Shown one piece after another: positions 47,803 through 58,099 of a stretch of 64,000 nucleotides of DNA. Within the stretch, counting starts at the first letter, position 1, and every line of letters starts with the position of its first letter. The notes beneath the pieces are model-generated. The model was not told where the DNA came from. It worked only from the letters and a program-made list of their open reading frames with translations, and searched no databases. Source of the DNA: Euglena gracilis (lineage: Eukaryota; Euglenida; Euglenophyceae; Euglenales); NCBI GenBank assembly GCA_039621445.1, contig CP154954.1, positions 24,006,954-24,070,953 of the forward strand, in the 5' to 3' direction. A program made the position numbers and the translations under genes.

Positions 47803-48954
47803 GTGGAGGATATCCTCTTCGCTGCTCTTCCTGCTCCGGCACAGCCTAGTCCGGACGAAGCACCCGCAGGGGATATACCTGTGGCTGCTACGCCTGTTCC
47901 AACGGCTGAGCCTCCAGCCGTGACTGGTATGGTCGTCGAGGATATCCTCGAAGAACCTGCCAGTCCCACAGCACGCACCTCGTTAGGAGGCCGTGTGCTC
48001 GGCGCCGTAGTCACCGGCATTACTGCCGTGGCTGCTGCACTAACGCCACGAGGTGGAGGCGTAGCATCAAGCTCCGCCGCCGAGGTCGTGGAGACACCAG
48101 ATGTCGGTGTCCCCACACCCCCATCTCCGGCAGCAGTGCAACCACCTTCAGGGGATGAACCCCAGCCGACAGAGCCATCTGTCGCACCGGCTACCGCGGA
48201 GGATCAACCTCCTGTAGCACCTGCGCCAGCGGTTGTGGAGGATCAACCTCCTAGACCGGATGTCGAAATGGAAGTGGAGGAGATACCCCCACGACCACCG
48301 ACACCGCGCAGGGTCCCTGCCGTCCCGAGGACAATGTCAGAGTTTCTGGGAGTGCCAGCACCTGTGGAAGCACCGATTCCGGTGACGACCACAGTGCCAC
48401 GCCTCGTCGGACAGGATGAACCTGCTCGGCGACGGCCGGCTGAACAACCCCGGGAACGAGTGCCGACCCCTCGGAGCGTCATGCGTGACCCAGCGGTCAG
48501 TATGCCCGCTTCGCCCAGACGGCAAGCGTCTACTCCGGCACCATCGGCTCCTGATACCAGGAGTAAGCTGCAGGCGTCGCCTCCTGATTCCGGGAGTGCG
48601 AAGCCGAAAGGAGGCAAACTGGGTGCTGCACCCTGTAAGCCCCCTGCCAAAGGCGGTGATGGGAAACCACCACCGAAAGGTGGCGCTGGAGGTCAGACTG
48701 GCGGACAGCCGAAAGGCCCTACGACAATGCACGACTATTCGGCCGTTGCATCGTCCGGGTACGGCCAGAGCAAACCGAAAGGTAAGGCTCGTGGCCGACA
48801 GGCCCAATCTTCCGCCGGATCGACGGACGAGGAGCAGGATGAACCTGCTTCACCTCCTGTGTCTGCGGATGCCCATCTATGGACTCAGGATATCCTGACC
48901 AGACTAGGCACCGTGGAAGAGAGGACGAAGAAACTGGCTGCTATTAGGCACTAA
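47803..48954 (+). CDS. ORF3 middle part: Pro/acidic linker (frameshifted)
   Basis: 383 codons continuing ORF3 in another phase; the homologous minus-strand frame 53,267-51,429 reads across this border without a break. Rich in Pro, Ala, Glu, Thr with recurring VVEDQPP and EIPPRPPTPRR, a hydrophobic patch (RVLGAVVTGITAVAAAL) near residue 65, and a basic end with SYAVASSGYGQSKPKGKARG-like sequence. Probably a flexible linker between the conserved core and the C-terminal Cys/His domain. Confidence 0.6.
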   Translation: MEDILFAALPAPAQPSPDEAPAGDIPVAATPVPTAEPPAVTGMVVEDILEEPASPTARTSLGGRVLGAVVTGITAVAAALTPRGGGVASSSAAEVVETPDVGVPTPPSPAAVQPPSGDEPQPTEPSVAPATAEDQPPVAPAPAVVEDQPPRPDVEMEVEEIPPRPPTPRRVPAVPRTMSEFLGVPAPVEAPIPVTTTVPRLVGQDEPARRRPAEQPRERVPTPRSVMRDPAVSMPASPRRQASTPAPSAPDTRSKLQASPPDSGSAKPKGGKLGAAPCKPPAKGGDGKPPPKGGAGGQTGGQPKGPTTMHDYSAVASSGYGQSKPKGKARGRQAQSSAGSTDEEQDEPASPPVSADAHLWTQDILTRLGTVEERTKKLAAIRH

Positions 48955-48955
48955 A

Positions 48956-49353
48956 AAGGGTCACTGAATCGATGGATTCAGCCCCTCTTCGTCCGGAGAG
49001 AACCTTTCCACTATGTCCCGGAACATACCTGGACATTCTGGAATAGGCGCTCACCCAGAGTACTGGCACAGTACTTTGGCGAGGACTGCGTGTTGGATTT
49101 CCAGCACGGCACGTCCTTTGCCTGGACGTGCACCGTGTGCCACCATGTGCGGCACAGCCAACCGCTTGTGCATGTGTGTAAGCGGCAGGTGCAACCCTCG
49201 TGGTTCCATCACAGGGCATATGTGCCGAACTGTGTAGCGCTCGTATGTGGCGAGTGCCTGAACGCCTGGAAGCACAGCTTGAACTACTCATACAGTGAGA
49301 ATGCTCACGACAGGGATATCCCTGCCTTGTGCATCAACTGTATAGGGGCCAAG
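48956..49353 (+). pseudogene. ORF3 C-terminal Cys/His domain, cut by LTR A
   Basis: Read in the frame of 48,962: SLNRWIQPLF, NRRSPRVLAQYFGED, then a multi-cysteine module: CTVC, HVCK, NCVALVCGEC, CINC. The first CxxC...HxC pair resembles the CKYC...HVC site in the ORF3 core, suggesting an internal duplication. The frame is cut at 49,353 by the terminus of LTR A after NCIGAK. The minus-strand copy at 51,754-50,660 shows the missing part. Confidence 0.7.
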
Positions 49354-49768
49354 AGTGTACGTCCAAGGACTTCCCTTTGACCCCTTTTGTCCCGGAAAAG
49401 CCTGTTTTGCTTTCTCCTGGTGCGCACCTACTTAGGTGAATAAAAATCCTTGGAGTAACAAAGCCCTTTTCCCCAATTCCCCTATGCTAAGGCAGAGCAC
49501 AAGGCAAGTCGCTGTGTAAGGATTTTCCTTCACAGTCGTGTTCAGTCCTTTCAGAGGTTTATCCTCTTACTTCAAAACAGTCAAAATGTGAAGAATAGAA
49601 TAAGGAATACCACCTGTGGGGGAAGGAGAGAAAAGTGCTGACGTGTCCAGGGGCAGATCCCGGAAGGGTCTGCCACGATCCTACCAGCTGTGGTTTTCCA
49701 CAGTGGTGCGACCGTCACAGAACCCACTCTGCAGATATCCTACAGAGCTGGGACGTGCCTGGTACACA
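49354..49768 (-). repeat. LTR A: 3' LTR of a minus-strand relative
   Basis: Left terminus AGTGTACG and right terminus TGTGTACC (minus strand), related to the composite-element LTRs but longer (415 bp). A purine tract (complement of CCCCTCCC, 49,770-49,778) abuts its start, so this is a 3' LTR of an element running right to left. Confidence 0.75.
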
Positions 49769-49778
49769 TCCCCCTCCC

Positions 49779-50655
49779 AGGGCTACGCCCGATTTCCTTC
49801 ATGGACCAGGGATTCCCAGGTCCAGTCAGGATATCTGACGCTTCCCCGTTGAGGTTCACTACTACTCCATTCGGTGTCTCTCCTTTCCGCACAGTGGCAT
49901 CCACCCAAATCCCAAAAACGCGCAAAAGGTTAGCCGCGTTTCGCGGTTACCTATTAGCCGTTTAGGCTAAGGTGGGGTGTGAAAAAGCACAATGTGGGAA
50001 AAGGCGGTTTCATGACAAAGTGTCACATCCACACACTTTGGGCGTGCCAAAGGCAGGCGGGGTTGGTCAAGCGTATTCGCTGAAAACCCGAGGGGAGAGG
50101 TGTGGAAGGGGGGGGGCAGGCTCCTATCCTGGTAATACCCGGATAGGGCTCCTAGGCGGTCATATCCGCACTAGGAAACAAAAGCCTACTTACAAAACCG
50201 ACTGCCGGCGACAGCTTTGCGGGGGTGGGGGGAAAGTAGGGAGGAGAGGGGGGCTGGCTTACGCCAGAACAGAATTTTTGCTGTCTGGCAGCCTTAAGGG
50301 GCCTTAGGGACGAAAAGTGACAACTTGGCCTATTATTATGGCGTGCGCGCTGTGTGCTGTGTGTCACTTAGCGGCTTGCCAGGTTTCCCGGCTGCCAAGG
50401 TCTTCACAGCAGCAGCTCCTTCACGACGCAATAAGAGGCGATTACCTCTTGCAGACAGTTCCGTCCGCATGGCCATTGGTATAGGGGTGGCGGGGGGGGT
50501 CATGGATGCTTCCATCCAGAGCGCAGAGTGTGTGTCACAGACCCAGGGTCATCCCAGGGCTGTTTAGCGATTTCCGCTACCAGTGTGTATATAGTATATG
50601 GGTGTCCAGGCTCCATGAAAGCACTGACCTTACATGGGCCTGGTAATGCCGTTTC
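49779..50655 (-). other. 3' untranslated region of the LTR A element
   Basis: Shares with 53,582-54,120 and 60,545-61,020 (inverted) the segments CCAAAGGCA, CTGCCGGCGACAGC and GGCAGCCTTAAGG. From about 50,380 rightward it no longer matches the LTR B element. No gene seen. Confidence 0.6.
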
Positions 50656-50659
50656 GGCG

Positions 50660-51754
50660 TTACATCCGTTCCAGCCGCCAATAATCATGGCGGGAGTCCA
50701 AGGGATCTTCCACAAGGACCATCTGGAATTGTGGTGTTGGTGGCCTATCTACGAGCCAGGTTTCTGGCGATTCGTATTCGAAGTCAGGTACCACCCAGTC
50801 CCGAACCCATCCTTCGGGGACTGTCTGCTTGGTTGCGCTCGCTCTTTCCGCGAGGAACCACTGCAGCTTCTCCCAGAATTTCCTGGGCAGAGTGGCTGGC
50901 CAGATGAAGTAGTTCATCCGTGGATGATTGGCTGACACCTGCGGGGCATTCCCCGGGTGGAAGTCAATTGGCATGTCATACGCACATTCCGCGCCGACTG
51001 TATGGGGTCGTAATACGGCCCCAAGCCAGTCTTTCCAGGTCATCCCGTGGTTTTCGGGTGGCCATTGTGGCAGACACCAGCGACCGTTTCGGTCCTGGGT
51101 TTGGAACAGGCGAAAAAGTATCTTTTCCCTGTCCGCAGTCTCCCAGAGGTAAGGTAATCTTACCCCTGCTTCCTCAGCCGCGAGGCGTATCGCCCCACTG
51201 TCGACCTGCCAGCCACGGGCCATTCCCCTGTGGCGGTAGTTGTACAGCTTGAGGTTGGAGTACTTGAAAAAATCCTTGTACTTTTTGTGCAAGGTTGAGT
51301 ATTCCTCCAGTGGCTTCTGGGCACTTGGCACGATTGTGCGAACTGCGCCTTCCGCAGTTTGCCAGAAGGTACCTCGAAGGCAATTGACGCAGAGTATCGG
51401 TACATTCGTACCGTCTCTCTCTGTGTAGCTAAATTTGTGTTTGTGGGTCCAACTGTCCACGCACTTGGCGCATACCAAGGCGGCACAGTTGGGGATGTAT
51501 ACATCCTTGTGGAACGATTTCCGATCCACAGGGTTGCACACATGGACGAGGAGTAAATCCCAAGTCAGGTGCACTGTTATACATCTTGTGGCATACAGTG
51601 CAAAGCCACACAAAACGGTTTTCCGTTGTTTTGTAGATGAGGAATTCCTCACCGAAGTATTGGGCCAAAACACGGGGGGATCTGGAATTGTAATAATTCC
51701 AGGACACGTTCTGATCAAAGGACCATTTTCGGCCTTGACAGAACAGTGGCTCAA
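50660..51754 (-). CDS. ORF3 C-terminal part of the LTR A element
   Basis: Contains HVCNPVDRK, YIPNCAALVCAKCVDSW and ILCVNC (the Cys/His module), then a part missing in the plus-strand copy: KKYKDFFKYSNLKLYNYRHRG, LRLFQTQ-like RLFQTQDRNGRWCLPQWPP, WKDWLGAVLRP, FIWPATLPRKFWEKLQWFLA, and an acidic/Pro end. Trp-rich. A frameshift near 51,530 separates it from 51,429-53,267. Shows that full ORF3 would be roughly 1,700-1,800 residues. Confidence 0.65.
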   Translation of the reverse strand: MSHCSVKAENGPLIRTCPGIITIPDPPVFWPNTSVRNSSSTKQRKTVLCGFALYATRCITVHLTWDLLLVHVCNPVDRKSFHKDVYIPNCAALVCAKCVDSWTHKHKFSYTERDGTNVPILCVNCLRGTFWQTAEGAVRTIVPSAQKPLEEYSTLHKKYKDFFKYSNLKLYNYRHRGMARGWQVDSGAIRLAAEEAGVRLPYLWETADREKILFRLFQTQDRNGRWCLPQWPPENHGMTWKDWLGAVLRPHTVGAECAYDMPIDFHPGNAPQVSANHPRMNYFIWPATLPRKFWEKLQWFLAERASATKQTVPEGWVRDWVVPDFEYESPETWLVDRPPTPQFQMVLVEDPLDSRHDYWRLERM

Positions 51755-53272
51755 TCCACCGGTTGAGGCATTGCTGTGTCCTCAGTTTGTGGTCGATCAT
51801 CATGTACCTGTTTTTCAGGTCATGAATCTCAGGATCATCCTGATTGACCGCGTTCCAGTCGATGACAACTTCGTCTTCCGAAGGTGTCTCGGCTGCTGAG
51901 GCGCGGGATTTTCCCTGCCCCTTTGACGAAGGTTTCGGCTGTGAGGTTTTCCCATAGCCGGATGGTGTGACGTGCGTGAATCCTTGTCCCGAGGTTGATC
52001 CCCGAGAAGAGGATGCAGCACTCTGGCCGCCAGCACCACTACCGCCTTTCGGTGGGGGCTGATCACCAGGTTTCGGTGTGGGCTTACAAGGTGCGGCGCC
52101 CGGCTTTGATTTTGCAGGGGCCTTCGGACTTCCGGTTTCCGGAGCATCCGAGGGCCGTCGATCGGCGTCGCGTTTGCTTGCCCAGGTGCGTGGTGACGCT
52201 TGGGACTGGGGTCTTCTCCCCGACACCGAGCGTCGTTGACCTTCAGCAGGGGTTTCCCCAGCTGAGGGTCGTCCTACGCGTTCCCTCGCGGCTTCCGTGG
52301 GTTTCCCAGGGGCAGTCGTGGGGGATGGTGTGGGTGTAGGCTTGGCTGGCGCACTACGCGCTGGTTGAGCCTGTGGTGGGGGCATGGACGTCCGCTCGGC
52401 CTGTTTTTCAGGCGCCGGTGTCCGTGTGCCTGAATGCTTTGGTGCAGTGGCTGTGGATGTGCGCTGAGGTGCGGGTTCATCCCGTGCCTCGGCTGGCGCT
52501 ACCGGTGCTGATACAGGTTCATCCCGTACTGGCACGGTTGTTGTTGTCTCCACTGCGATTGCTGTCTGTTCGCCTTCCGTCCGTGTCGCTTCCGACACCG
52601 GCAATGGCGCCGCCGCTGGGGGAGGGTCATCCTCCACCATGGCTGTTGTGTCATGTGTGTCTTCCGCCGGCTGGGCAGTTTCCGCCGCACCTGTGGAAGA
52701 ACTGGCCGCAGTGCCACGTGGAGTGACAACTGCGATCAGTGACCGCAAACCACCGAGTACGCGTCCGCCCAGCGAGGTGCGCCGTTCAGGTTCTTCACCT
52801 GAGGTGGGCTCCTCCGGTGGCTCCTCTGTCGACGGGGTTTCCCCTGAAACAGGGAGCTTGAGGCGTAATACCTCAGGCGTGTGGGGTACCGTCTCCGGCG
52901 GGTTTTCCCGTGGAGGGGTCGGTACACCTGTCGTACTCAGTGAGGTGGGTGACTGTGGGACAGGTGTCATTTCACCTGCCGGCGACCCTGGGCGCTGGGC
53001 AGTTTCTGCCACAGTGTCCAGCATCACGACAGATGGGCTACGGGTTTCCCGTGCCGGAGGTTCCGCTGGCTGAGGTTCATCCTCGGCCATGGGGACCGTG
53101 TCTTCCTCCTCCTCCGCTTCCGGAGGATAGTCCTCTGTGTGGAGTTGTGCTGCAGTACGCGGGTCTTTTCCGCTTCTGTAGCACCCTTGTGCGTCGGACA
53201 GGCGGTAAAAGCTTATACTTTCACTCCTGTCAGAGTTGTGGTATGGGGGCGGCCACGACGCTCTCACCCAGC
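51429..53272 (-). CDS. ORF3 middle part of the LTR A element
   Basis: 612 codons. Begins exactly at the LTR B terminus with WVRASWPPPYHNSD, matching WVQPSWPPPWPNS of the plus-strand ORF3 (from about 47,395), then FYRLSDAQGC. Continues through the Pro/acidic linker, a QASPRTWASKRDADRR basic region, and reaches RWIEPLFCQGRK, SRSPRVLAQYFGEE and CTVCHK. Its upstream half was removed or displaced by the LTR B element. Confidence 0.65.
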
Positions 53273-53571
53273 AGTGTCCGTCTGATCTTCCCTTTTCCCC
53301 AAAAAGCCTCGCTTTCGCCCTGGTGCGGACCTACTTAGGGAAGAGAAAATCAGAGTAACGAAAAACCCTTTTCCCAACTTCCCGAGAAGCAAAGCACAGA
53401 GAGAGGATGGGAAAGGATAACGGACTATAATAAGTCCGAGGAAGAAAGGGAAAAAAAATATAAAGAATACCACCTGTGGAGAGAGAAAGGGGGAGTGAGA
53501 AGATCCTAATAGGATCTGCTCTCATGCCTACTTCCTTATCAGAAGGGCAGAGAGCATACGCCTGGTACACA
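53273..53571 (-). repeat. LTR B: 3' LTR of a second minus-strand relative
   Basis: 299 bp from AGTGTCCG to TGTGTACC (minus strand), with purine tract complement TCCCCCTCCC at 53,572-53,581. Similar to the composite LTRs (AAAGCCTCGCTTTCGCC, ACCACCTGTGGAGAG). Its left terminus abuts ORF3 of the LTR A element. Confidence 0.75.
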
Positions 53572-53581
53572 TCCCCCTCCC

Positions 53582-54420
53582 AGGGCTATGCCCGATTTCC
53601 CTTCTGGACCAGGCATTCTGGTCAAAGAGATGCCGGACACAGACCTAGTCTGTGGGAGGTGTACCCTGACGCATTCTCAGGGTCCCCTTTCCATCGCACA
53701 GGGGTCCACTCAAAAACGCGAAAGGGAGGGGAACCCAAACAGCCAAAAACGCGCAAAACGGTTTCACCTATTTTGCCAGGCTTATGGGTATAGTATATTA
53801 CAGCCCGCTGGGGAAAATGGGGCTGGCAGGTTTCCTTGCTCAGCAAACCCATCCACCCAGTTTGGGTGTGCCAAAGGCACTTGGGGTTGGGTCCATGGGC
53901 ATTGCAGGAAATCCCATGGGGAGGGTGTGGAAGGAGGGGGCCTCTGACCAGTCAAACCTGGGCATGGAGCATGGCCAGTCAAACCTGACCACGCAAAAGA
54001 AAAATCTTACTCTACAAAAACAACTGCCGGCGACAGCATTTTGCCCCTGGGGGAAAGCAGAGAGGAGTGGGGGGTTGGCTTAGGCCGGAAAAGTTGTGCT
54101 TCTCTGGCAGCCTTAAGGCCTCAAACGGCCAAAAAGAAAAAGGAAAGGAAAATATGGGCCTTCGGCCCAGTGCGCTGCGTGTCGCACGCTCGCGAGAAGG
54201 GAGAGGGGAGAGGGGTGTGCGTGCATGCGCACGGAATCCTGCACATGGCAGCATCCCGGTGGGGACTTACTAGCGGCGAATACCGCAAAAGTTCTTCAAA
54301 ACAACTGTTCGGGCGAATACCCGAAGCAGGGTAGAGGACAGAAAATCTGCCCTTAGGAGTGGTGTATACCACCGAATCAGGCGAATACCTGATACTCGCT
54401 CGTACGAAACGAAGCGAGGG
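53582..54420 (-). other. 3' untranslated region of the LTR B element
   Basis: Closely matches 60,545-61,023 in inverted orientation up to CTGCCGGCGACAGC (about 54,035) and then LTR A's region to about 54,120. 54,170-54,410 has short repeats around GGCGAATACC. No gene seen. Confidence 0.6.
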
Positions 54421-55640
54421 TGAATTCACTGACTCAATGATCCTTTTTGCTGCGTAATAGCAGCCAGCTGTGTCGTCCGTGTTTCCACGGAGCCTACGCT
54501 GGGGAGGCCATCCTGGAGCCAGAGATGGGCGTCCGGAAACACGGAGGTGAGGCGGGTTTCGTCTCCACCTACTCCATCGCTGTCGCGGTAGGGTAGGATT
54601 CGGCCTGTCGGCCACAAGCATCACCTTTCGGTTTGTCCTGACCGGACGATGCGACGGCTGAATAGTCGTGCATCGTCGCAGGGCCTTTCGGCTGTCCGAC
54701 AGTCTGGCCTGTTGCGCCACCTCTCGGTGGTGGTGTTTCATCACCGGCTTTGGCAGGGGGCTTACAGGGTGCAGCTCCAGGTTTGCCTCCTTTGGGATTC
54801 GCGCTCCCGGAATCAGGAGGCGACGCCTGCGGCTTACTCCTGGTATCAGGAGCAAATGACGCCGTAACAGACGGTTGCCGTCTTAGCGAAGCGGGCATAA
54901 TGACCGCTGGGTCGCTCAGGACGCTCTGAGGGGTCGGCACTTGTTCATCGGGCTGTTCAGCCGGCCGTCGTCGAGCAGGGTCATCCTGACTAACGGGGCG
55001 TGGCGCTGTGGTCGTCACCGGAATCGGTGCTTCCACAGGCGCTGACATTTTCATGAACTCAGCCGTCCTCCTCCATACCGCAAGGATCCTGTGCGGTGTC
55101 GGTGGTCGTGGGGGAATCACCTCCACTTCCATCTCGACATTCGGTTGAGGAGGTTCATCCTCCTCGACTGCCTTTGCCACTGCCACAGGAGGTTGTTCCT
55201 CCGTCGTAGCCGGTGCGACAGATGTCTCTGTCGGCTGGGGTTCATCCCCTGATGGTGGTTGCACCGCCGGAGGTGGGGGTGTGGGGGCACCGGCATCCGG
55301 TGTCTCCACGAGCTTGGTGGCGGAGCCTGATGCTACGCTTCCACGGCGTTAGTGCAGCAGCCACAGCAGTAATGCCAGTGACCACGGGGCCGAGCACACA
55401 GCCTCGTAATAAGGTGTGTGCTGTGGGCTGGCAGGTTCCTCGAGGGCATCCTCGATGACCATACCAGTCACCTCGGCTTGAGGCTCAGCCATCGGGACAG
55501 GCGTTGCAGCCAGGTGTATCCCTTGTGGGTACTTCGTCTGCCCGCGGCTGTGCCGGAGCAGGCAGAGCATCGTACAGGATATCCCGACGACCTCACCCTG
55601 CTCCTGGGACATTCCCCATGTCCACCTTTCGGTGGATAAA
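54421..55640 (-). pseudogene. ORF3 linker fragment of the LTR B element
   Basis: Frames 55,612-55,349 and 55,309-54,569 correspond to 47,760-48,950 of the plus-strand copy: AVQPPSGDEPQPTE, VEMEVEVIPPRPPTPHR, ASPPDSGSANPKGGKPG, HDYSAVASSG. A frameshift lies near 55,320. The Cys/His domain and the ORF3 core are absent; right of 55,640 a minisatellite begins. Confidence 0.7.
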
Positions 55641-55699
55641 GGGAATTTGAAAAATGTGGAAGAAAAAGCGACAGACGTTCATGGTGATCATGACTCCGC

Positions 55700-58095
55700 T
55701 GGCAGCTACCGCGATTAAGATCATGAACACTCACGAATCTGAAAAAAAAAATTTTTTTCGCGAGAAGTACGACGGATATCCTGGTAATCAGGATTCTGAT
55801 CGCGATTTGTGCGCTTCAGATGACGAACGTTCACAAATCTGAAAAATGTTGCAGGAAATGCGACGGAAATCATGGTAATCATGATTCCAATCGCGATTTC
55901 CGCGATTCAGATCGCGGCATTCGCGAGTCTGAAAAATTTTTGCGGGAAATGCGACGGAAATCATGGTAATCATGACTCCGATCGCGATTTCCGCGATTCA
56001 GATCGCGGCGTTCGCGAATCTGAAAAATTTTCGCGGGAAATGCGACGGAAATCATGGTAATCATGATTCCGATCGCGATTTCCGCGATTGAGATTGCGAC
56101 ATTCGCGAATCTTAAAAATTTTCGAAGGAAATGCGACGGAAATCATGGTAATCATGATTCCGATCGCGATTTCCGCGAATCAGATCACGACATTCGCGGA
56201 TCTGAAAAATTTTCGCAGGAAATGCTACGGAAATCATGGTAATCATGATTCCGATCGCGATTTCCGCGATTCAGATCGCGGCATTCGCGAATCTGAAAAA
56301 TTTTCGCGGGAAATGCGACGGAAATCATGGTAATCATGATTCCGATCACGATTTCCGCGATTCAGATCGCGACCTTCGCGAATCTGAAAAATTCTCGCGG
56401 GAAATGCGACAGAAATCATGGTAATCATGATTCTGATCACGATTTACGCGATTCAGATCGCGGCATTGGCGAATCTGAAAAATTTTCGCAGGAAATGCGA
56501 CGGAAATCATGGTAATCATGATTCCGATCGCGATTTCCGTGATTCAGATCGCCACATTCGCGAATCTGAAAAATTTTCGCGGGAAATGCGACAGAAATCT
56601 TGGTAATCATGATTCCGATCGCCATTTCCGCGATTCAGATCGCGGCATTGGCGAATCTGAAAAATTTTCCCGAGAAATGCGACGGAAATCATTGTAATCA
56701 TGATTCCGATCGCGATATCCGCGAATCAGATCGCGAAATTCGCGGATCTGAAAAATTCTCGCGGGAAATGCGACAGAAATCATGGTAATCATGATTCTGA
56801 TCACGATTTACGCGATTCAGATCGCGGCATTGGCGAATCTGAAAAATTTTCGCAGGAAATGCGACGGAAATCATGGTAATCATGATTCCGATCGCGATTT
56901 CCGTGATTCAGATCGCCACATTCGCGAATCTGAAAAATTTTCGCGGGAAATGCGACAGAAATCTTGGTAATCATGATTCCGATCGCCATTTCCGCGATTC
57001 ACATCGCGGCATTGGCGAATCTGAAAAATTTTCGCGAGAAATGCGACGGAAATCATTGTAATCATGATTCCGATCGCGATATCCGCGAATCAGATCGCGA
57101 AATTCGCGGATGTGAAAAATTCTCGCGGGAAATGCGACGGAAATCATGGTAATCATGATTCTGATCGCGATTTCCGCGATTCTGATCGCGGCATTCGCGA
57201 ATCTGAAAAATGTTCGCGAGAAATGCGAGGGGAATCATGGTAATCATGATTCCGATCACGATTTCCGCGATTCAGATCGCGACATTCGCGGATCTGAAAA
57301 ATTCTCGCGGGAAATGCGACGGAAATCATGGTAATCATGATTCCGATCACGATTTCCGCGATTCAGATCGCGACCTTCGCGAATCTGAAAAATTCTCGCG
57401 TGAAATGCGACGGAAATCATGGTAATCATGATTCCAATCGCGATTTCCGAGATTCAGACCGCGGCATTGGCGAATCTGAAAAATTTTCGTGAGAAATGCG
57501 ACGGACATCATGGTAATCATGATTCCGATCGCGATATCCGCGAATCAGATCGCGACATTCGCGGATCTGAAAAATTTTCGCAGGAAATGCGACGGAAATC
57601 ATGGTAATCATGATTCCGATCACGATTTCCGCGATTCAGATCGCGGCATTCGCGAATCTGAAAAATTTTCGCGGGAAATGCGACGGAAATCATGGTAATC
57701 ATGATTCCGATCGCGATTTCCGCGAATCAGATCGCGACATTCGCGTGTCTGAAAGTTTTTCGCAGGAAATGCGACGGAAAGCATGGTAATCATGATTCCG
57801 ATCGCGATTTCCGCGATTCAGATCGCGACATTCGCGGATCTGAAAAATGTTCGCGGGAAATGCGACGGTAATCATGGTAATCATGATTCCAATCGCGATT
57901 TACGCGATTCAGATCGCGGCATTCGCGAATCTGAAAAATTCTCGCGGGAAATGCGACGGAAATCATGGTAATCATGATTCCGATCGTGATTTCCGCGATT
58001 CAGATCGCGACATTCGCGGATCTGAAAAATTTTCGCAGGAAATGCGACGGAAATCATGGTAATCATGATTCCGATCGCATTTCCTGCGAAGATTT
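55700..58095. repeat. 91-bp CpG-rich minisatellite, about 25 units
   Basis: The unit includes GATCGCGATTTCCGCGATTC, AGATCGCGGCATTCGCG, AATCTGAAAAATTTTCGCG and GGAAATCATGGTAATCATGA. Successive units start at about 55,872, 55,963, 56,054, 56,145 and so on. Because 91 is not a multiple of three, each unit shifts phase, so the 60-70-codon frames here are artefacts. A four-unit block of 364 bp is repeated (56,418-56,781 and 56,782-57,145), a higher-order repeat. The first unit or two (55,735-55,850) are diverged. Confidence 0.95.
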
Positions 58096-58099
58096 TTCC

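Noticed and set aside
55872-58062. Series of about 62-codon frames in regular spacing, resembling a repeat peptide family
   Set aside because: They are produced by a 91-bp minisatellite whose length shifts the phase; no start signals or coding bias beyond the repeat.
55700-58095. CRISPR array
   Set aside because: Units are contiguous and similar over the full 91 bp, with no unique spacers, in a eukaryotic retroelement context.
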